Assembly (NCBI GenBank): GCA_946122785.1 | Contig: CAMGYJ010000009.1 | Location: 29,609,633 to 29,673,632, forward strand | DNA length: 64,000 nucleotides | DNA from: Linum tenue | Lineage: Eukaryota > Streptophyta > Magnoliopsida > Malpighiales > Linaceae | Direction: 5' to 3' | Shown here: positions 1 to 9,439 of the stretch, one piece after another | Layout of the letters: each line of letters starts with the position of its first letter | Position numbering within the stretch: the first letter of the stretch is position 1 | The notes under the pieces: model-generated | What the model saw: the letters and a program-made list of their open reading frames with translations, nothing else | The model's database searches: none | What the model was told of the DNA's origin: nothing | Position numbers and translations under genes: made by a program

Positions 1-491
1 AAAAGGTGAAGGCGGATTGCATCATCTGGAACACCATTCAGCTTGAACCCGTTCGTCAGCTGCAGAAAACGGGACAGGTGTACCCGGGCTTCCTCATCCT
101 TCAAGCCATGGAACTGGATAGAGGTGGTGATGAGTTGAATCCAGCATGGCTTGATCTCGAAGTTGTTTGCAGGAATGGGCGGATAGAGGATGACCGGGCG
201 GATGTCAGCAATCCGTGGAGTATAGAAGTACTCCAAGGTGGGACCCGGTGGTGGCGGATGATGATGGTTCCCAGGTCCCGGGGGGTTTTGGTCGTTCCCC
301 AGGATCTGGTTGTGAGGAGGCGGGTTCTGATCGCCTTCCATCTCGTGCTCGTCCTCGGAGTCGCTGGTCAATTGGCCGTCTCGGCGCTCCACCGTAGCCA
401 GTCTAGCTCGCTGTTGTCTCCGAAGTTGTTTGCAGGTGCGCTCAATCTCAGGATTCAACGGCAGTAAACTTCCCGACTGGCTACGGGTCAT
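1..491 (-). CDS. Gag of an Athila-like Ty3/Gypsy retrotransposon, partial
   Basis: On the minus strand an uninterrupted frame runs from an ATG at 491-489 to the window edge (163 codons and 2 bases). It has a charged N-terminus, a Pro/His-rich linker, then a core containing NNFEIKP, IQFHGLKDEEARVHL, FLQLTNGFKLNGV and DDAIRLHLF. These are the hallmarks of Athila-type Gag, the structural protein that packages element RNA in the cytoplasm. The ATG lies about 120 bases downstream of the primer-binding site, as expected. No stop or frameshift is visible, so this part could be young. The rest of gag-pol lies left of the window. Family and strand are well supported by the tRNA-Asp site and LTR on the same side; I have not compared it with a database. 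Confidence 0.85.
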   Translation of the reverse strand, partial: MTRSQSGSLLPLNPEIERTCKQLRRQQRARLATVERRDGQLTSDSEDEHEMEGDQNPPPHNQILGNDQNPPGPGNHHHPPPPGPTLEYFYTPRIADIRPVILYPPIPANNFEIKPCWIQLITTSIQFHGLKDEEARVHLSRFLQLTNGFKLNGVPDDAIRLHL

Positions 492-614
492 GCACTATCT
501 GCACACAATCAAACAAAGCAAACCCCGTGAAGGCACAAGTGGGAAAGACAAAACTCAATGCAAAAATGAAAATGCCAAAGTAACAGAAATCACTTTTCTT
601 CAACAACCTAGCCG

Positions 615-632
615 TCCCCGGCAACGGCGCCA
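615..632 (-). other. Primer-binding site, tRNA-Asp type
   Basis: The minus strand reads TGGCGCCGTTGCCGGGGA, which complements the 3' end of plant tRNA-Asp with its CCA. This primer is typical of Athila/Tat Gypsy elements. Six bases separate it from the LTR end at 639. It fixes the orientation: LTR to the right, gag to the left, transcription leftward. Bases 492-614 are the untranslated gag leader. Confidence 0.9.
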
Positions 633-638
633 AAAACT

Positions 639-1979
639 TGACTCACTCCTACTGTCACCCTAGAAAATGGCCAAGTATAACCACTTCCTAAAGCGTAGTA
701 TAGCGGGTCGGGTTTTAATGTCAACCCAGGTCCTAGATGTGATGACTACTCGGTGAATTCTTGTTATTTAGCGGTGAACTTTTAGTGAAACTCAAGCAAA
801 CAAAACACAAAGCAAGTAAACGGTTTGTTGTCAAGTCAAGAGAGGTCACCCGGATATGGTTTCCCCCTAGACTGCAGTTAAGTCGGATTGCATTTTACCA
901 AGTTCAGTTTTCATGAAAGTTATACTGCGGAAGGTTCTCAATTAGCCTGAAGTCTCGACTAAAGGTCTCCAGACCCTCTCAATCTGAGTCTCTAGCGGGC
1001 GACTAACCTCCACCGGAGTAAACAGATTGAGGCCCTAATGAACCAAACCTCCACTACCGAATCGACTTCGGTACAGAATAGCGAATTGGCTCCTCGACTA
1101 AAGTCACCAATTCGCTACCTTCGATTAAGGGTACTCTATCAACCTAGGCAGATATTCTCATTCCAGGTTAAAGCAGAAACAACAGGAATTTGATCAGGAT
1201 TCAAGTCATTCAATCAATCAAACCTCAATCGAATATAATCAATTCACAAACACTGTACTTGGGTTCATACAATCAGACCTAGCATACAAATCTAGGGTTC
1301 TCCATACCCAGATGAATGGGGAAACTACTCCATAGAGAAAGAAGCAAAAGCAGATTCAGACACGGAAATCATACTGTGAAGTTGGATTCCTGCTTCTGGA
1401 CGTTTAATCGCACTTCTCCAAGCTCAAGACGGGCTCCAATGGTGTTGAAGATCGATCTATGGCGCTTGAGAACTCTGGTTCGACGCTTTCTCTCTCTAGG
1501 TATCGGTTTCTCTCTCAAAAACTCGGAACCCTTTGAAAATTGGCCTTCTTCTTGTTTTATCAGCTGCCTGTCGCGATACCCGGTCAAAATACCCGGTCGG
1601 GTATTTTATGGTTCGACCGGGTATTTTATGAAACGCACCGTCTGACTAAGGGAAAAATACCCGGTCTACCACCAAAATCCCCGACCGGGGATTTATCGCC
1701 ATCGCCCGGGCCCCCTTCTGCTTCTCACGGGTGTCCGAAGGAGGAAATACCCGGTCGAGGTCAGAATATAACCGGTCGGGTATTTCTTCCTTTGACCGGG
1801 TATTTTGGTCCAGCAGCATCCTTTGTCCAATCTTCGCTCCTTTCGATCCAGAACTCGTTCCTTCGCCTCGATTCCAACGCCGGGACCTGAAATATGACAT
1901 AAACACACAACCTAGCGTAAAATCGGCTTAAAATACGAGATTCCTCATCACAAACGACTTCAGAATAGGGGTGAAAACA
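639..1979 (-). mobile_element. 5' LTR of the Athila-like element
   Basis: Read on the minus strand, the LTR starts TGTTTTCACCCC at 1979 and ends GAGTCA at 639, just outside the primer-binding site, giving 1341 bp with TG...CA ends. Immediately to the right begins unrelated sequence from a second retrotransposon. The second LTR and the TSD cannot be checked because the element leaves the window. No long coding frame is expected; the short frames in 1316-1931 are chance. The right boundary rests on the TG start and the change of sequence character, so it may be off by a few bases. Confidence 0.65.
1577..1812. repeat. Cluster of ACCCGGTC/GACCGGGT palindromic units inside the LTR
   Basis: About nine copies of AATACCCGGTC, or its inverse GACCGGGTATT, lie in about 235 bp, several joined head to head as ACCCGGTCGGGT. 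Spacing is irregular, so this is not a simple tandem repeat. It sits in the middle of the LTR, probably in U3, where arrays of binding sites or hairpins would affect transcription. The function is inferred; only the repetition is seen. Confidence 0.75.
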
Positions 1980-1997
1980 TGTATGATTATCGGTCTA

Positions 1998-3140
1998 TCA
2001 CCCGAGCATACTGCCCTTCTTCCAGGAGGTGGGCTCCGCCATGGACCCGCTCGCCCATTCCCCGGGAGTGGGTTTAACATAAAAAAATTGCTCGAACCAA
2101 GTCTTCTTCAACTTGGGCGAGCCATACACAAAGCCATCGGGGCGGTTGTCGCGCCGCTGGATAGAAAGACAGTCGCTCCGCGTGGTGGCCTCCTTGATTT
2201 TGTACATCTTCCTGAATAGGCCATAGGTGGGCTCGATATTAAGCCTTTTGCACGCGAAACGGAGACAGCTCGCGTGCATGATGACCGATGGGGAGAGCCG
2301 CCCGACGGAGCACTTAAGGCGCTCATATATAGCGCACAGCAACGGGTCGATGGGGAATTTGAACCCCATCACCCAGTATTCCGCATAGACGCCGAACCAC
2401 CCCGGGGGACAATTGCCCACCATGCTGCGCACCGACGGAGCAGCGTATTCCCAATTGGGGGGCAAACCCAGCCCGCGGACCAACTCCTCCACATCGTCCA
2501 CGTCATATGTAGAGGAGTGCTCGGGCCCGCGCATGAGGTTGTCCGACGGCGCCGGCTGATCACCCCACATCTCGGCCCACTCAATCACCCGATATGCAGC
2601 GCCGACGCCTTGCGGCCCCAGGCGGGCCATGGCCTCGGTAACGCGCTCAACGGCGCGAGGCGCGAATTACGCGCCAAAGTCCCCTTGCGCCATCTCGTCG
2701 GCGACTTCATCGTCGTCAGCGACTTCATCGGCGGCGACTCCATCGGTGGCGACTCCATCGTTGGCAACTTCATCGTCAACGTCCGGCCCACCATCCTGAT
2801 TACGCCGGATGATCAGTACCCCCCGAGCTGGCCGCATCGCTTCCCCACTCCCGGAGGTGATTATACCCACATCAGAGGAGATCCCGGCCCCATCGCCTGA
2901 CCTAGCCTCGAACGACGGCGTCGCCGGAATCCCACCGTCACCACCGCCGTCTCCGCCGTCAGATCCGCCATTCCAATCCTCAGAACCACCGTTCCCGTCA
3001 CCGGAACGGTCAGAAGAACTGTGCGAGAGAGGGGAGAAATTACCTTCTTCGCCTTGCACGACCTCAGCCTCGTTGTTGTTGATGCTAGACATGATACCGA
3101 CTCGAAACTTAGCAACAGCAGAAGAGAATTGAGGTTGCAA
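1998..3140 (-). pseudogene. Antisense extra ORF of a Tat-like Gypsy element, broken by one stop
   Basis: One minus-strand frame runs from about 3092 (ATG before SSINNNEAEV; an earlier ATG at 3140 is possible) to a stop at 1998, interrupted only by TAA at 2669-2667. The N-terminal half is low-complexity and acidic (Ser/Gly/Asp-rich). The C-terminal half has PPGWFGVYAEYWVMGFKFPI, LSPSVIMHASCLRF and a terminal FFYVKP, the pattern of the plant retrotransposon-associated domain found in many Tat elements. Such elements are known to carry extra ORFs between pol and the 3' LTR in antisense, which fits the + strand LTR at 3792. The role is unknown. The sequence ends 20 bases before the Athila LTR, so the rest of the Tat element was probably displaced by that insertion. 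Domain assignment is from memory of the family. Confidence 0.6.
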
Positions 3141-3791
3141 AAGGAGGAGAGAAATCTCAGGGAAAGAAAAAAGAGGCGATAATCGAAAGAAACAGGTGAA
3201 CCCTCCCTTCCCACAACAATCCTATATTTATAGTCGGTCAGGGGGAAAGCAAAGGGCCAAAGTCGGCCAGCGGAATGCGAAGGGTTAAAGCCACATAGGG
3301 ATCCGTAACCGTCAGATCCCACCAAATCTTTTTGAAATTCAAAAAATCCCCGCCCAAGTAGCCTAATCACACAGTGACACGTGGATACCTACCATCATAG
3401 GCACTAGTCGGCGACGCCACAAGTGCCGCGCACCGCCTGGGGGGCACGACACACCTGCGAAGAAAGAAAAACGCGCCTCGCGCCGCGCGCGCCGCGCGGG
3501 GAAGACAACCCCATACGCGCGTCATGACTAATCCTCAATGCGGGGAGATACGCGCGTAACAAAGCCCAACAACGAGCGCGCTTTAGCACAACGCGTCGCC
3601 GGTTCAAAGTATCGCGCACGGAGAAGAACCCAAACACGAGCGCACGTAGGAGCCAACCAATCGCGACAAGCGGAGTAAACAAGCGGAATAAGCCCAAAGG
3701 ACCCGCCTCACGGAGATCGCACAGGCCCGAGTCTGTCAAGAAGAAACCCAAACAGGGGGCGTTCACAAAACACCCCCTGATGGGGGGCAAT
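3141..3791 (+). other. 3' non-coding internal region and polypurine tract of the Tat-like element
   Basis: No convincing coding sequence is visible. The region is GC-rich from 3400 to 3780, with many CGCG runs. It ends in the purine-rich TGATGGGGGGCAA directly before the TG of the LTR, the expected place for second-strand priming on the + strand. The minus-strand frame at 3404-3832 is uninterrupted but arginine-rich and runs into the LTR, so I treat it as chance. Confidence 0.5.
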
Positions 3792-4390
3792 TGTTGGGCA
3801 TATGACTCGGGCCTAGCCGCGCCAAGGAACAAGTCGGGCCCAGCCGCGTCAAGGAACAGTGCGCGACTAAATATACCCCGATGTGGCAGCGCGAAGACCC
3901 CGAGCGCGACACCTCGTCGTAGTTAACAACGTCTTGGCGCGAAGAGCTTAGGCGCAGAATGGGTTACATGCGCCAAGTGAGAGCATAGCGTAGGCTAAAC
4001 CAAGGGACAAGGAAAGCGTAGCTTTCCTCCCCAGAAGGTAGTCACATCAGGCCCATGGATAGGCCTCTGACACGTCCTAGGTAGAGGGATGACCAGGACA
4101 TGGCCTAAAATCCTTAGTATGTTAGTGGTCACATCATTGTATCCTCGCATGAGTCAACCACTCACCCACCACCATGAAGCCTATAAATACGGCATTTACT
4201 ACGGTGGGTGAGGGGATCGCATTTTTTGGGCATTCTCTCTCTATAGCAACAACTTCTCTCTCTAAAAAGGGGACTCACTTTCCCGTCAAACTCTCCAATT
4301 CTCCTCCCTCTGATCAATCCCCACGCTTGCGTTCTTCTTGACCCGAACTCTCACCCGAATCTAACTCCTACACTCAGTTAGGTTCAAACA
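3792..4390 (+). mobile_element. 3' LTR of the Tat-like Gypsy element
   Basis: The LTR begins TGTTGGGCATATG after the polypurine tract and ends GGTTCAAACA at 4390 (599 bp, TG...CA). A TATA box (CCTATAAATACGG, about 4171-4183) sits on the + strand, followed by a pyrimidine-rich stretch at 4230-4265 that would be the start of R. Both support + orientation. Its partner 5' LTR is not in the window, so age and TSD cannot be assessed. Confidence 0.7.
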
Positions 4391-4424
4391 GTTTTCCATT
4401 TTAGCATCCGATGAATAATATAGA

Positions 4425-5460
4425 AGAGAAATGCTAGAAATCTCAAACTTTTTAGCAAATAAGAAAAGAGTTTTGTTTGTTTTTATAGGGCTTGACCCAA
4501 TCAATTAATTTTATTCTTTTTAATGATAGGTTTTATTTTTAGAGAGCTAATCTAAACGAAAAAAAAAAATGTATAGAAACAAACTAAAAGGTTGCATTCA
4601 TTATTATTAACTTAGATTTATGTGTTATTAATGATAATGACGATTGAAAGTGTTAACATAAGGTACGTCATTTATAATTAGAACTTGCCCACCATGAAAG
4701 GATGAGAGCTATCCATGTGCTGATGTGACAGTAATTTAGTTTTGAATAATACCTAAAGTGAAGATGAAAGACAATGGTAGATCAAGAAGGGCAATTTAAA
4801 ACCCTGCCACCATAATATGAAAGTACTTAAAAATGGAAAGAAGAGTAGAACCCGACCGGTTAATCACAAGCAGCCAAATACCGTTGGAGAAGAGAGGTCA
4901 GTCATCAGCTGCGGATCACGGGAGAATAGGGAGTTGTCGTCACTACTTGGCTTGTTTTACTTCGTATTCTCAATGATAAGAACTTTTTTTGCCAATAGGA
5001 AAAATATGTTACAACTACTCAATTGTTTCTCATCTAATTGCTGCCTCTTGTAACTGACGCAATGAAAAAACTCTATATGTCTTACCATTTTCCTTACATG
5101 TATGATGTATCTATGCATAAAATAGCAGAGAAGAAAATAGACATGCTAGAAATCTCAAAATTTTGAGTGTATAAGAAGAGAGTTTTGTTTGTTTTATAGG
5201 GCTTGACCCAATTTTTATCTTTTATTTTTTCCAATTTCCAATTTTAATTTTAGAGAGATCATCTATACTTGGAAAACCAATAGAAACAAACCAAAAGATT
5301 GCATTCATTGTTATTAACTTAATGCACATTTTAATGATAATAATGATGATTTTAAGTGTAAAGAAAAAAAAATTATAATTAGAACTTGTCCACCATGGAT
5401 GAATGAGAGTCATCCATGTGCTTATGTGGCAAAGATTTAGTTTTGAATTCCTATAATATT
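4425..5460. repeat. Direct duplication, about 330 bp, two diverged copies
   Basis: Copy 1 (about 4425-4760) and copy 2 (about 5140-5460) share blocks in the same order: GCTAGAAATCTCAAA, GAGTTTTGTTTGTTTT, ATAGGGCTTGACCCAAT, AGAAACAAACCAAAAG, GATTGCATTCATT, AGAACTTG(T/C)CCACCATG, and GTGACAGTAATTTAGTTTTGAAT. They differ by many substitutions and small indels, so the event is old. 4761-5139 between them and 5461-5771 hold nothing I recognise. No coding potential is seen. Confidence 0.75.
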
Positions 5461-5779
5461 AAGTAAGGAAGGATATATATACCAAGACTATCAATTACAA
5501 TAAGTACAGTCACGTCATCTTTGGAAGTGCGTTAATGTCTTGATGACACTAATGTGAGGATTAGAAGATGAAAAGGCTAAATCATCGAAATTTGCTAATG
5601 GTGTTATTAAGCACGTGCATGATTAGTTCTGTTGACAATTTCTAGGAAATTTTTGCAGCAATTGTTTTTTTGGGTGAAAAGTTGAAAACCTTTCAACATT
5701 TCTTGTCCCCTGAGTAGTGACGGCCCATCAAGGCACCAACGGCCACTTATTAAGAAGGCTATATTACTATTGAGATAAG

Positions 5780-6221
5780 TAGGGGTGGCTATACGGTCCG
5801 GTCTGGTTAAATTGGCCCAAATTGATCCGTTCCAGTCCGATTTTTTTGAAAATATAAGGACCGAAGATTGGATTGGATACAGTCCGGTCTTGATCCGGTC
5901 CGATCTTGACCCGGTCCGGTCCCAATTCGATCTTGATTTTATATTGACATTGTGGGAATTTGAGTGGCCTAAGGCCTAAAAGGGTGAGGAGTTGGTTAAG
6001 TTTTGTACTAAGTGCAAAGGTTTGTGACCGTTTATGCAAATTACACTTAAGTTTTGGGTGTTGAGCTCTCTTATCCGATTTTTATCCGGTTTTTTACCTC
6101 AAATCTAAGCCCAAAGATTGGATTGGATTGTTTACTATCCGATCCTGGTCCAGTCTCGGTCCGGGTTATACGGTCCGGTTTCCGGTTTTTTATCCGGTCC
6201 CGGTCCAAATAGCCAGCCCTA
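5780..6221. mobile_element. hAT-type MITE with perfect 8-bp TSD
   Basis: The ends are TAGGGGTGGCTATACGG and, inverted, TAGGGCTGGCTATTTGG, an imperfect terminal repeat. It is flanked on both sides by GAGATAAG (5772-5779 and 6222-6229), the 8-bp duplication typical of hAT insertion. The interior is built from GGTCCGGT-like words on both arms and does not code. The element is 442 bp and depends on a transposase made elsewhere. Confidence 0.9.
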
Positions 6222-6576
6222 GAGATAAGGGTTGGATTAGATGCATCAATTAAAAAATACAATTGTCTGCCTCACTCCAAATAATTGTAATTGTATCAAA
6301 ACGAGTCAATTGAAATCTCCTAATATAATTGTTGTATCTAAAATGTGTGCTGCAAAATGGATCAATTTGGCCAAATGATTTCAAAATGAAACAATTGAGT
6401 TAAATTGATCAATTAGAATTTCTCATCCAAACGACTTGCTTTTATTGGGTGTTTGGAAAGGGGGAAATCTACCGAGGTGGACATTGGTGTAAAAAATCCA
6501 AGATTGAGTCTCTATGTCGGATTTTTTTTCCAGAAATAGCACCATTAAAAAAATAATTACAAAAATAGCACCCAGC

Positions 6577-7900
6577 TCACACAAATTCCAAAAATAGCAC
6601 CATTTTTAAAAAATCGCAGCTTGAGACAGATGTGTTCACACACAGCGCATTACTGTCGATGGGCAGATGGGTTAGGATGGTGATGTCCTTTAGTGTGACG
6701 GTGCACTCTCCTTCGCGAAAGTTGACGCAATGTGTTTCTTTTCGCCATCTCTCCACCAATGCGGTGATGAGTCGACGGTAGATTTTTATACCTGAAAAAT
6801 GCCTAATCGACTCCAACCGTGCCTTTTTGAGAAAGGGCAAGATAGTGTCATTCCATGGGAGCACATTGGTCGAACCCCTGTAGCGAATTATTTGGTGTGC
6901 CTCCTAGCGAAAATTTTAACGTTACCATAAGTTTATGATATACTAGTATCAATGTTTTTTATAAATAAATAAATAAAAATAAATTATTTAAATTTCACCA
7001 TATTTTTATTATGAATCTATTATAACAAACAATTTAAAATAATTCAAGGTTGTTTCCAAGATATATACATAATTTCATAAAACAAACATAATCAATTAAT
7101 TAAAATAAATAACAATTTAAATGAATAATAATTAAACAGATACATATTCAAATATTTTAAATTAATAAAATTAATTTTGTACATATACACATAAATCCAT
7201 GATATTATTTTGTAAATCGTATTGGTTGTTTTAAATAATTTAATCGAATACAATACAATACTCGTTAGACTCTTAGAAGAGGTATACATCTTCTTAGAAA
7301 TGCAACCTTTTTGACAGAAAAAGGGGATCCAAGGATCGCTTAAAACTCAATTTTCCTAGGGAATGGAAGGATCTGATAATCGCTTAAAATCTCATTTCCT
7401 TAGGCATGCATCTCTTTATAAAGAGTCTAAGTAAGTGGCGTTATGTATTCAATTAAATTATTGAAAACAATCATTCAACCAATACGATTAAAAATGATCA
7501 AATTTATTTTATATTCCACTAAGTACGTTAGCAAAATAAAAGAATGAGTGAATGACAAATGATGAAGAATTGTATGTACCTCGTGATCGTTCCAAACATC
7601 CCTTGAACGATGGTTGGGTTGGTCGTACGACACGGTTGGATCACTAGGTCCTTGATCAACATAATATTGTTGGTTGTATATATCTACGTCATCCTCAACC
7701 TACGAGAGAATAACAACAAGGTTAGTACATAGATGAATTAAAAAGGTTATAACAACAACAAAAAATTGGTAAAATGAGTACGTATCGCTTGAAATTCATC
7801 ATAATAAAATCCCTTTACTTGGAACCACTCATCCATTTTTTTGCGAAAGTCAGACAGAGATTCGACGGGTTTTGAAAGAAAAACCAAAGAAATGTTTTTT
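6577..7900 (-). pseudogene. Plant mobile domain (PMD/MAIN-like) gene remnant
   Basis: Three minus-strand exon-like blocks follow each other. About 7900-7795 encodes ESLSDFRKKMDEWFQ. About 7700-7585 encodes YYVDQGPSDPTVSYDQPNHR and ends VWNDHE before a GTACAT donor. About 6905-6577 encodes HQIIRYRGSTNVLPWNDTI, LITALVERWRKETH and the PMD signature ECTVTLKDITILTHLPID. The PMD occurs in MAIN-family nuclear proteins and in transposon-encoded proteins. The third block breaks off after HLPID into an AT-rich tail, and the first and second blocks do not join in phase, so this is a fragment. The exon starts are approximate. Confidence 0.65.
6906..7584. other. AT-rich spacer or intron of the PMD remnant
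   Basis: This is AT-rich sequence without a credible frame, lying between two PMD exon-like blocks and probably the remains of an intron with later insertions. A short direct repeat (AGGGGATCCAAGGATCGCTTA-like and GGAAGGATCTGATAATCGCTTA-like, 7320-7400) is visible. Confidence 0.4.
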
Positions 7901-8236
7901 TATGGCAGATTGGACTTTGCCGCAACCAACAGACACTATTTCCTAAGCTTTTTGAGGGAGGGGGATGGATAGAGAGATAATTTTAGAGAGACAGAAGAAT
8001 GGGTTGTGGTGTGAATAAATGGAGAGGGGGTAGGGGGTTTTATAGCACTCAGACTGCACCCTCTAGGGGCGGTTTAGTAATTTCACCCTCACCAAAATCT
8101 CATCTCAAGGGCGTGGTTCACGCAACTCGAGGAGCAAACTGTTCCCCTAACGCGCGGTTCTGGATTCTTGACGCGGATCGTTGGATCAACAAAAAATCAT
8201 TTTTAGTAGGAGTAAAAAAAAAGGTGTATGGATCAT

Positions 8237-8601
8237 TGTATCAACAATCCAATATACCGTAGCCAAGTTCGATATGAATATAGATAAAGCTAGAATTAAT
8301 TAGACTAGAGCAATAGAGTATTAAACAATCAAACTCGCATTGAACAAAAGTAGAGCACAAAATTTAACGTGGTTCAGCCTCTCAGAAAAACTTTACTCCA
8401 TGGTAATTAACTTGATGTTTTGTCTTATTCAATTCACCTGCTATATACTCTAATTAAGGGATATATTGTCGGCCATGCACAAGGCCTAACCACAAAGCGT
8501 GTGCATCTAATCATCGTCCAGTCCTCACAATATAACATATATACAATTTGGTCCCTTGACATAACGTAACTATATGTATAATATACCTTTCAATATATTC
8601 A
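8237..8601 (-). mobile_element. 3' LTR of a Ty1/Copia element
   Basis: On the minus strand the LTR starts TGAATATATTG at 8601, right after the polypurine stretch TTTGAGGGGGTAT (8614-8602), and ends near GATACA at 8237. It contains TTTAACGTGGTTCAGCC, a word common in plant Copia LTRs. The left boundary is inferred only from a CA end. No second LTR is seen. Confidence 0.6.
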
Positions 8602-8614
8602 ATACCCCCTCAAA

Positions 8615-8780
8615 GTGATGGTGCTTGACGCAACATCAATTTGTGTGAAAGAAACCTAACCAATGCCGGCTCATGGAGAATGCTTTAGTAAGAAGATCTG
8701 CTGGTTACTCGTCTGTCGTAATATACTGCAACTGAAGTCATCCATTTGATACTAACTGACGAATGTAATGAATATATAGA
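8615..8780 (-). pseudogene. C-terminal end of Copia polyprotein (RNase H), decayed
   Basis: The minus strand encodes HYIRQLVSNG, LQLQYITTDE, PADLLTKAFS and MSRHWLGFFHTN, the end of a plant Copia RNase H domain, directly upstream of the polypurine tract and LTR. Stops occur at two places (after SNG and after TTDE). The upstream pol sequence is missing, so only the 3' end of the element survives here. Confidence 0.75.
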
Positions 8781-9409
8781 GCTCAACTATTCACCTCTAA
8801 ACCGGCCAATTGTCATCCCTTAAAAAATCTAATGTACAGGAAGAAGGTATAAGTATACGATATACGAATGTATAGTTTGTCCTTGAGTGTGGTAGTTTAT
8901 AGGCCTAAACTTTTATAGATCGTGGTTGTAATAGGTTCATATTGATTGCACTTGAGTCATGTACTCTTGATGGTATTTAATAAAAATAAAACCTACTCTT
9001 CATTAAAGAACGTACGAATCCAATCAAAATTGTCATTCACTACCTATTGATTTCGATGATAAACATACAAATTTTCTTATTCTTACTATACAACAAAATT
9101 TTGCTGAATAGGATTTAGATATATTATGTAATGTTACCGGTGATCACTTATCGGATGTTGTTAATTGTGACTTGCGAGTTACGTGGTGCAGGTCCCTATC
9201 CCTGTCCCTGTCTCTAATTTTGATTTCTAATTAGGGAAGACGGAAGACCTGAGCGTCACTGTCAGCAAGGAGGTGGAAATTGTTAAATTCAGATTAATCA
9301 ATGAAAAAAAAAACCCTTATTAATTCGAGATACCAAAATCAATTAAATACTAGCTACGTAAATTATGTGGACATAATTATCAATCATTATTGGATTATTA
9401 TAAAGTAAA

Positions 9410-9417
9410 TATAAATA
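9410..9417 (+). promoter_or_regulatory. TATA box of the SPX-MFS gene
   Basis: TATAAATA lies about 30 bases upstream of a pyrimidine-rich leader (from about 9440). No start codon lies between the inferred start and the end of leader exon 1, so the leader has no upstream ORF in the spliced form. The 8781-9409 region upstream has no recognisable gene, and I found no perfect GNATATNC motif in it. Confidence 0.55.
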
Positions 9418-9439
9418 ACTCCTCCACTGCCTTACTCCA

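Noticed and set aside
6..467. 153-codon plus-strand frame at the left edge
   Set aside because: It is the shadow of the minus-strand gag frame, which has clear Athila-like motifs.
1577..1812. Repeat array considered as a CRISPR
   Set aside because: Units are 11 bases, in both orientations and irregularly spaced, in a plant LTR.
1316..1931. Several frames on both strands inside the first LTR
   Set aside because: They arise from the GC-rich palindromic repeat, have no domain, and lie in an LTR.
8781..9409. P1BS site in the transporter promoter
   Set aside because: I read each ATAT core here and none has G two bases before and C two bases after it.
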